From JBHIEE01 sp046760445 (GTDB lineage Bacteria > Acidobacteriota > Aminicenantia > JdFR-78), in contig JBHIEE010000024.1 of NCBI GenBank assembly GCA_046760445.1, positions 1 through 28,213 of the forward strand: a DNA stretch of 28,213 nt, read 5' to 3'. Shown one piece after another: positions 24,310 through 28,213 of this stretch. Positions within the stretch are counted from its first letter, which is position 1, and each line of letters opens with the position of its first letter. The position numbers were made by a program, and so were the translations under genes. Under the pieces are notes generated by a model. The model had not been told where the DNA came from. It ran no database searches and saw only the letters and a list, made by a program, of their open reading frames with translations.

Positions 24310-25281
24310 TCATAGCCAACCTTGCTCTCTATACCAAGCAATGGATTTCTTAATCCCCTGGGTAAAACTCATTTTAGGGTAAAATCCTAATTCCTGCTGA
24401 GCTTTTTTTACTGAGAGCGGTTTTGCTTTAACAAAAAAACTTACCTTAGATGGAGTTAGCGGAGCTTCTGCTTTAAAAATTTTAAAAACTTTATCCATAC
24501 CCCATGCAAAAATTTCAGTTGGGAATAAAGGGAGCCTAAAAAAAGGCAACTTTCTTCCCACCTCTTTAGAAATAATTTCTGCCATTTCCTTGACAGTAAG
24601 AACTTCTAAGCCAGCCAAATGATAAATTTCTCCTGGAACTCCTTTCTGAGTGCAGAGATAAATTCCTCTAATTAGATCATTAATATAAATTGGCGTTTGA
24701 TTAGTCTCCCCTTTTCCAATTAAAAAAAATCTTCCTTTAGCAATAGCTTTAATTAGTTTAAAAGTCCTTTTATCTCCTGGCCCATAAACCCAACCAGGTC
24801 TAATAATAATTATATTCACCCCTTTTCTAACAAACTCAAGGGCTATCTTCTCTCCTTCAAATTTACTTTTTTCATAAATATCTTCTGGATTTAAAGGATA
24901 ATCTTCATCAGCTATTTCTCTCTTCTTTACTGAACCCAATACACCCGCTGAACTAAAATGGATAAATTTATTTACTCCCTTTTCTAAAGCAGCCTGAAGA
25001 ACATTTTTGGTGCCTAGAGCATTTATTTCAAAAAATTCTTTTTCAGTTTTTAATGAAGCTCCTAAGACAGAAGCAAGATTAAAAACGATATCTCCCCGAC
25101 TTAAAGACTTTTCCAGTAAATGATAATCTCTAACATCTCCTTGAATAACTTTAACTCTGTTTTTTAAAGAGGGAAAAGGAGTCTTATGTTGAAGGATTTT
25201 TATTTCCCAATGTTCTTTTAATAAATAACTCACCAAATGGGTTCCGATGAATCCCGAAGCACCAGTAATAAAAGCCCTCAT
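24310..25281 (-). CDS. NAD-dependent epimerase/dehydratase (extended SDR)
   Basis: 323 residues. The nucleotide-binding GASGFIG lies at 7-13, the active-site Ser at 110-111 (FSSAGVLG) and the catalytic pair Y136-x3-K140 in DIYEKSK, all typical of extended short-chain dehydrogenases. RPGWVYGPGD (161-170) is the substrate-side motif. The C-terminal half fits the nucleotide-sugar epimerase / 3-beta-HSD-like family. Likely role: reshaping a nucleoside-diphosphate sugar for the adjacent glycosyltransferases. UDP-glucose 4-epimerase-type or dTDP-sugar reductase activity cannot be separated from sequence alone. Confidence 0.88.
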   Translation of the reverse strand: MRAFITGASGFIGTHLVSYLLKEHWEIKILQHKTPFPSLKNRVKVIQGDVRDYHLLEKSLSRGDIVFNLASVLGASLKTEKEFFEINALGTKNVLQAALEKGVNKFIHFSSAGVLGSVKKREIADEDYPLNPEDIYEKSKFEGEKIALEFVRKGVNIIIIRPGWVYGPGDKRTFKLIKAIAKGRFFLIGKGETNQTPIYINDLIRGIYLCTQKGVPGEIYHLAGLEVLTVKEMAEIISKEVGRKLPFFRLPLFPTEIFAWGMDKVFKIFKAEAPLTPSKVSFFVKAKPLSVKKAQQELGFYPKMSFTQGIKKSIAWYREQGWL

Positions 25282-25301
25282 TAAATTTCTTTTTTACTAT
25301 T

Positions 25302-26453
25302 TCAAGAAATAAGTTCCAAGGATTTTTTGACTTTTTCTAAATATTTAGAATAAGTATATTCTCTATCAGCTATCGTTTTTGCTTTCTGAGCTATTTTAAG
25401 GCTTTGAGAGTTATAGAGAGCAAAATGAATTCCTTTAGCTAAGTCCTCAGGCTCAGGTTCAACGAGAATTGCATTTTGAGGATTTAATACTTGCTGATGA
25501 GTACGAAGTTTAGTAGCAACAATTGGCTTTCCTGATTTTAAATAAGTATAAATCTTCAAAGGAGTATTTGTTCCAGAAATACGAGGAGAAACCAAGACAT
25601 CAGCTAAAGAGATATATAAAGGAATCTCTGAGGAAGGCCTTTGACCAGTAAAAATCACCTTACGAGAAATATTTAATTGTTGAACCAGTTTTTTTAATTC
25701 CTCTATTTGATGTTTTTTCCCTCCAACCAGTACCAAAGTTATCTCATTACTTAAATTTTTGATCGCTCTTAGCAAAAGCGGTAAGCCTTGATAAGCCTCA
25801 AATGTTCCAGTATATAATACTATTTTCTTGTTATTTATTTTAAGCTCTTTCTTTTTCTGTTCAACTTCTTTGGAAGTAATTTTTTCTCCTTCTTCTGTGA
25901 GAAAATTCTCAATAAGAATCAATTTTGTGGACGGAATAATCTCCCGAGCTGTTTCTAATAAATCCTGACAAATAACAATAACCGACTGGGAGTATTTTAA
26001 GATAAAGGTTTCTATCCACTGGAATATTTTTTTGAAAATCTTGGACTTTGTAAATTGAAAATTTTCTAATTGCTGAGGCAAACTCGAATGCATGTCATAT
26101 AAATGAGGTAAACGCCAAATTTTTGATAAAATCAAACCAAATAAAGCTGCTTCTTCATGAGAATGAATTAAATCATGTTTTTCTTTAAAAAGTCTCACCG
26201 TAGCTTTTATAAAAAGAAGAAAATCTAAAGGAATTTTTATCCAAGAAGGGCCAACTTTTATTTCTTTAATAAAAGGTATCCGAGGTATTCTGAAAATTCT
26301 GAGATTTTTAATTTCCACATTTTGACCTAAGTGATAGGTAACTAGGTCCACAGAATGTCCTAAATCTGTTAGGGCCTTTATTCGGAAATATTCACTTAAA
26401 GGAGTCCCTCGAGATTGGAAAAATGGCTCTGGGGCAAGCATCAAAATTTTCAC
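25302..26453 (-). CDS. glycosyltransferase family 4
   Basis: 383 residues, GT-B fold. The N-terminal domain starts MKILMLAPEPFFQSRGTPLSEY with the acceptor-side loop and includes HSHEEAALFG. The C-terminal donor domain has IVLYTGTFEAYQGLPLLLRA, VIFTGQRPSSEIPLYISLAD and GTNTPLKIYTYLKSGKPIVA, the GT4 signature with Lys and Gly in the usual places (family-4 S/G-x-P-x-K-x-x-E/Y pattern). It probably acts on a lipid-linked oligosaccharide at the inner membrane. Spacing to the epimerase and GT2 genes is about 20 bases on either side. Confidence 0.9.
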   Translation of the reverse strand: MKILMLAPEPFFQSRGTPLSEYFRIKALTDLGHSVDLVTYHLGQNVEIKNLRIFRIPRIPFIKEIKVGPSWIKIPLDFLLFIKATVRLFKEKHDLIHSHEEAALFGLILSKIWRLPHLYDMHSSLPQQLENFQFTKSKIFKKIFQWIETFILKYSQSVIVICQDLLETAREIIPSTKLILIENFLTEEGEKITSKEVEQKKKELKINNKKIVLYTGTFEAYQGLPLLLRAIKNLSNEITLVLVGGKKHQIEELKKLVQQLNISRKVIFTGQRPSSEIPLYISLADVLVSPRISGTNTPLKIYTYLKSGKPIVATKLRTHQQVLNPQNAILVEPEPEDLAKGIHFALYNSQSLKIAQKAKTIADREYTYSKYLEKVKKSLELIS

Positions 26454-26473
26454 GGGTTTTTTCTCTAAATTTT

Positions 26474-27448
26474 TTACTTAATAATTTCTCGGATAGAATA
26501 TATTTTTTTTCGAACTGACTCATGATAAGCTCGAGAAATCATCTCAGCCAGAAGTCCTAAAGTGATAAATTGAAATCCCATAAAAATTAATAATATAGCT
26601 AATAAGAGTAAGGGTCTATTAGCAAGTCCTATCGATTTTAAAATTAATCGTTGATAAGAAAGATATATACCTAAAATACCTCCAATCAATCCGCAGATTA
26701 ATCCGACTAAGCCAAAAACCTGAAGAGGCCGGGTGGAATAACTAAGGAGAAATTTTACAGTAACCAAATCCAACACTACTTTAATAGTTCGAGATAGTCC
26801 ATATTTTGACTTCCCAGATTTTCGAGCCCGGTGATTAACTTTTATCTCAGCAATATTTACTCCAATCAAACTAGCCATGGCTGGGATAAAACGATGCATT
26901 TCTCCATATAATTTAATACTCTTAACTACTTCTTTACGAAAAGCTTTTAGAGTGCAGCCATAATCATGAAGTTTTATTCCAGTAATTAAAGAAATCAGCC
27001 AGTTAGCAATAGCAGAAGGAAGACGCCTGGTAAAAAACTTATCTTTTCTTTTATACCTCCATCCACTAACAATATCATACCCCTCCTCCAATTTATTTAT
27101 GAGAAGAGGAATATCCTTGGGATCATTCTGAAGGTCTCCATCCATAGTAACGACCATCTTTCCCCTTAAATAATCAAATCCAGCTGATAAAGCAGCAGTT
27201 TGGCCAAAATTCTTTCTAAGTCTTATAACTTTCACCCGGGAATTTTCTTTGTGAATTTGTTTTAAGAGTGAAAAAGAGTTGTCAACACTTCCATCATCAA
27301 CAAAAATTATCTCGTAATTTTTTTTAAATTTGTCTAAAACATTTTTTATTTCTTGATGAAGCTCTCTTAAATTTTCTTGTTCATTATAGACTGGAATAAT
27401 TATCGATAAATAAATATCGTTATTTCTCATCTTTTGGAAATATACCAT
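26474..27448 (-). CDS. polyprenyl-phosphate glycosyltransferase-like GT2 (DPM1/ArnC/GtrB type)
   Basis: 324 residues. The GT-A catalytic domain has IIPVYNEQENL (17-27), VDDGSVDNS (50-58) and the metal-binding DGD (103-105) in MDGDLQNDP. The DYGCTLKAFRKEV motif (162-174) and HRARKSGKSKYG are typical of the DPM1/GtrB/ArnC group. Two C-terminal transmembrane helices (about 241-265 and 278-302) anchor it. Such enzymes charge polyprenyl phosphate with one sugar for use on the periplasmic side. An internal ATG at 27430 (MRNNDIYLSIIIPVYNE) is an equally plausible start; neither has a clear ribosome-binding site. It is the first gene of the minus-strand cluster. Confidence 0.9.
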   Translation of the reverse strand: MVYFQKMRNNDIYLSIIIPVYNEQENLRELHQEIKNVLDKFKKNYEIIFVDDGSVDNSFSLLKQIHKENSRVKVIRLRKNFGQTAALSAGFDYLRGKMVVTMDGDLQNDPKDIPLLINKLEEGYDIVSGWRYKRKDKFFTRRLPSAIANWLISLITGIKLHDYGCTLKAFRKEVVKSIKLYGEMHRFIPAMASLIGVNIAEIKVNHRARKSGKSKYGLSRTIKVVLDLVTVKFLLSYSTRPLQVFGLVGLICGLIGGILGIYLSYQRLILKSIGLANRPLLLLAILLIFMGFQFITLGLLAEMISRAYHESVRKKIYSIREIIK

Positions 27449-27545
27449 AAAGAATTAGCTGCTTCAAGCTATTTACTCTTCTTTGTTAGCTCATTTTACT
27501 GCTTCGGAATTTAAAAATTCCTAAGCAGAAATTCCAATTGCCTCG

Positions 27546-27565
27546 CCCTGTAGAATCCTACAGGG
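27546..27565. repeat. perfect 8-bp stem hairpin
   Basis: CCCTGTAG (27546-27553), loop AATC, CTACAGGG (27558-27565). It lies in the 27449-27914 gap between divergent genes. It is not followed by a T tract on the plus strand; on the minus strand it is in the leader region upstream of the GT2 gene, where it could be a regulatory hairpin. Function unknown. Confidence 0.5.
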
Positions 27566-27649
27566 GTTTATAGAGGGTAAGTACCAAATCACAAACAAAT
27601 TCCAATGACTCCTTCGGCCCGAGTTCAGGACGAGGGCAAGACTCAAATG

Positions 27650-27673
27650 TTCATCCCGAGTACTCGGGATGAA
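27650..27673. repeat. perfect 24-base palindrome
   Basis: A fully symmetric sequence centred between 27661 and 27662; the inner 20 bases are CATCCCGAGTACTCGGGATG, extended by one TT/AA pair on each side. It sits in the centre of the repeat element. As DNA it could be a dimeric protein site or cruciform; as RNA it would form a stem with essentially no loop. It is GC-rich in an AT-rich genome. Confidence 0.75.
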
Positions 27674-27691
27674 TTTAGATATTTGGATTTA

Positions 27692-27719
27692 GGACGAAAA
27701 GTCCCGTGGGACCTCGTCC
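27692..27719. repeat. nested inverted repeats (GGACGA/TCGTCC around GTCCC/GGGAC)
   Basis: Outer arms GGACGA (27692-27697) and TCGTCC (27714-27719) enclose inner arms GTCCC (27701-27705) and GGGAC (27708-27712). It lies 19 bases after the 24-base palindrome, inside the same repeat element, and would form a stable stem in RNA or single-stranded DNA. No protein-coding role is likely. Confidence 0.6.
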
Positions 27720-27865
27720 CTTTACGGGATTTGTTTGGAATTTGGGATTTGAAATTTGGAATTTTGCCGAACGAAGTAAGGCATATTTTGCTATTTAGGA
27801 TTGAAAAAATTAAAATTTTATTTTATTATTAACTTGCTTCTAAAAAATATAAGGAGTAAAAAGTA

Positions 27866-27894
27866 TTGACAATTAAATTTATTTATTTTAAAAT
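27866..27894 (+). promoter_or_regulatory. sigma-70-type promoter for the terminal receiver gene
   Basis: TTGACA (27866-27871), a 17-base AT-rich spacer and TAAAAT (27889-27894). It lies about 20 bases before ATG 27915, implying a very short leader. The ribosome-binding region AGAAGG is at 27905-27910. The -35 is exact and the -10 is one base from consensus; the AT-rich context raises the chance of coincidence. Confidence 0.65.
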
Positions 27895-27914
27895 TTGATT
27901 AAATAGAAGGGGTA

Positions 27915-28213
27915 ATGAAAAATAAAAAAATTCTAATCATTGATTTTGATGAAGAAATACTAAAATCTTTGTCAAATTTAGTTCAAACCGAAGGATTCCA
28001 AGTAATAACTGCCTTAGATGGTTTATCCGGGTTTAAAAAATTTGAAACAGAAAAACCTGACCTGGTTATTTTAGAAGCAATGCTCCCTAAATTACATGGT
28101 TTTGATTTATGCAATAAGATTACTCACGATTTTTCAAAAAAAGTCCCAGTAATAATCCTCAGCGGAGTATACAAAGAAACAAAGCATAAAAATGAAGCTA
28201 TTCGATCTTATGG
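27915..28213 (+). CDS. receiver-domain protein with glutamate at the phospho-acceptor site (partial)
   Basis: 99 codons are visible before the window ends; the start is ATG 27915. The fold pattern is a response-regulator receiver: ILIIDFDEEIL at the first strand, LVILEAMLPKLHGFDL at the third, VPVIILSG at the fourth. The usual LVxLDxxxP aspartate is Glu54 (GAA at 28074), and the second acidic residue of the first-strand pair is Phe11 rather than Asp. With Asp-to-Glu, it may sit permanently in an active-like state or be a phosphorylation-independent receiver. The output domain, if any, lies beyond the window. The product resembles PilG/PleD-type receivers in length so far. Confidence 0.8.
   Translation, partial: MKNKKILIIDFDEEILKSLSNLVQTEGFQVITALDGLSGFKKFETEKPDLVILEAMLPKLHGFDLCNKITHDFSKKVPVIILSGVYKETKHKNEAIRSY

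Larger units (their letters stand above)
27582..27765. repeat. second copy of the TTTGGAATTT intergenic repeat element
   Basis: Left part ACCAAATCACAAACAAATTCC (27582 onward) and right part beginning TTTGGAATTTGGGATTTG at 27734 are built from the same words as the 18388-18626 element and are partly complementary. The 32 bases at 27734-27765 match 18595-18626 at 30 positions, in the same orientation. The centre (about 27610-27730) is markedly GC-richer than the surrounding DNA and carries strong palindromes. This and the rest of the 27449-27914 gap contain no convincing gene. Confidence 0.7.

Noticed and set aside
27605..27832. A 75-codon plus-strand open frame over the repeat island
   Set aside because: It starts inside the repeat element, runs across the 24-base palindrome and the TTTGGAATTT words, and has no ribosome-binding site or recognisable domain. 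The frame is a by-product of the repeat.

Overview
The window comes from an AT-rich bacterial chromosome (GC roughly one third by eye) of a diderm organism. The evidence for two membranes is a PilQ-type secretin, two lipoproteins, an MsbA-like exporter and a glycan-assembly cluster. The lineage cannot be fixed from the sequence. The mix of a type IV pilus operon with unusual lipoproteins, dense minus-strand operons and degenerate housekeeping enzymes suggests an uncultured candidate phylum (Aminicenantes- or Aerophobetes-like is a guess). No rRNA, tRNA, CRISPR array or transposase gene was seen.

Region 1 (1-9670, plus strand). Two PilZ genes (the first cut by the window edge), a DUF457 membrane hydrolase-like gene and coaD come first. 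A near-consensus promoter (1651-1678) then precedes pilM-pilN-pilO-pilP-pilQ, the inner-membrane platform, periplasmic connector and outer-membrane secretin of a type IV pilus. Two lipoprotein genes follow directly (the second with an invasin/Big_1-like fold), then a TPR protein and a response regulator with an HD-GYP c-di-GMP phosphodiesterase domain. PilZ receptors at one end and HD-GYP at the other give this block a c-di-GMP/pilus theme.

Region 2 (18263 down to 9674, minus strand). A small DUF465/YdcH-like gene is followed by a tightly packed set: an aspartate-semialdehyde-dehydrogenase-like gene, an MsbA-type ABC exporter, yicC, gmk, coaBC, a family 4 uracil-DNA glycosylase and priA. Genes mostly overlap or are separated by 2-3 bases. 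Two of them look like catalytically dead paralogues: the ASD-like protein lacks the active-site cysteine, and PriA lacks Walker A, the DEEH box and the arginine motif VI while keeping all eight zinc cysteines. rpoZ, often found between gmk and coaBC, is absent.

Region 3 (27448 down to 18715, minus strand). An envelope/glycan cluster: a polyprenyl-phosphate-type GT2, two GT4 glycosyltransferases, an NAD-dependent epimerase, a SAM methyltransferase, a dicarboxylate/amino-acid:cation symporter, a radical SAM/SPASM protein and a secreted FlgO/TolB-like TPR protein. It is bracketed by two non-coding regions (18264-18714 and 27449-27914) that share a repeat built on the words TTTGGAATTT/GGGATTTG. 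The right-hand one is locally GC-rich and contains a perfect 24-base palindrome and nested hairpins.

Region 4 (27915-end, plus strand). A consensus promoter and the start of a receiver-domain gene whose phospho-acceptor aspartate is replaced by glutamate.

The most notable observations are the pseudo-helicase PriA, the pseudo-ASD, the degenerate receiver, the lipoprotein pair in the pilus operon, and the repeat pair bracketing the glycan cluster.
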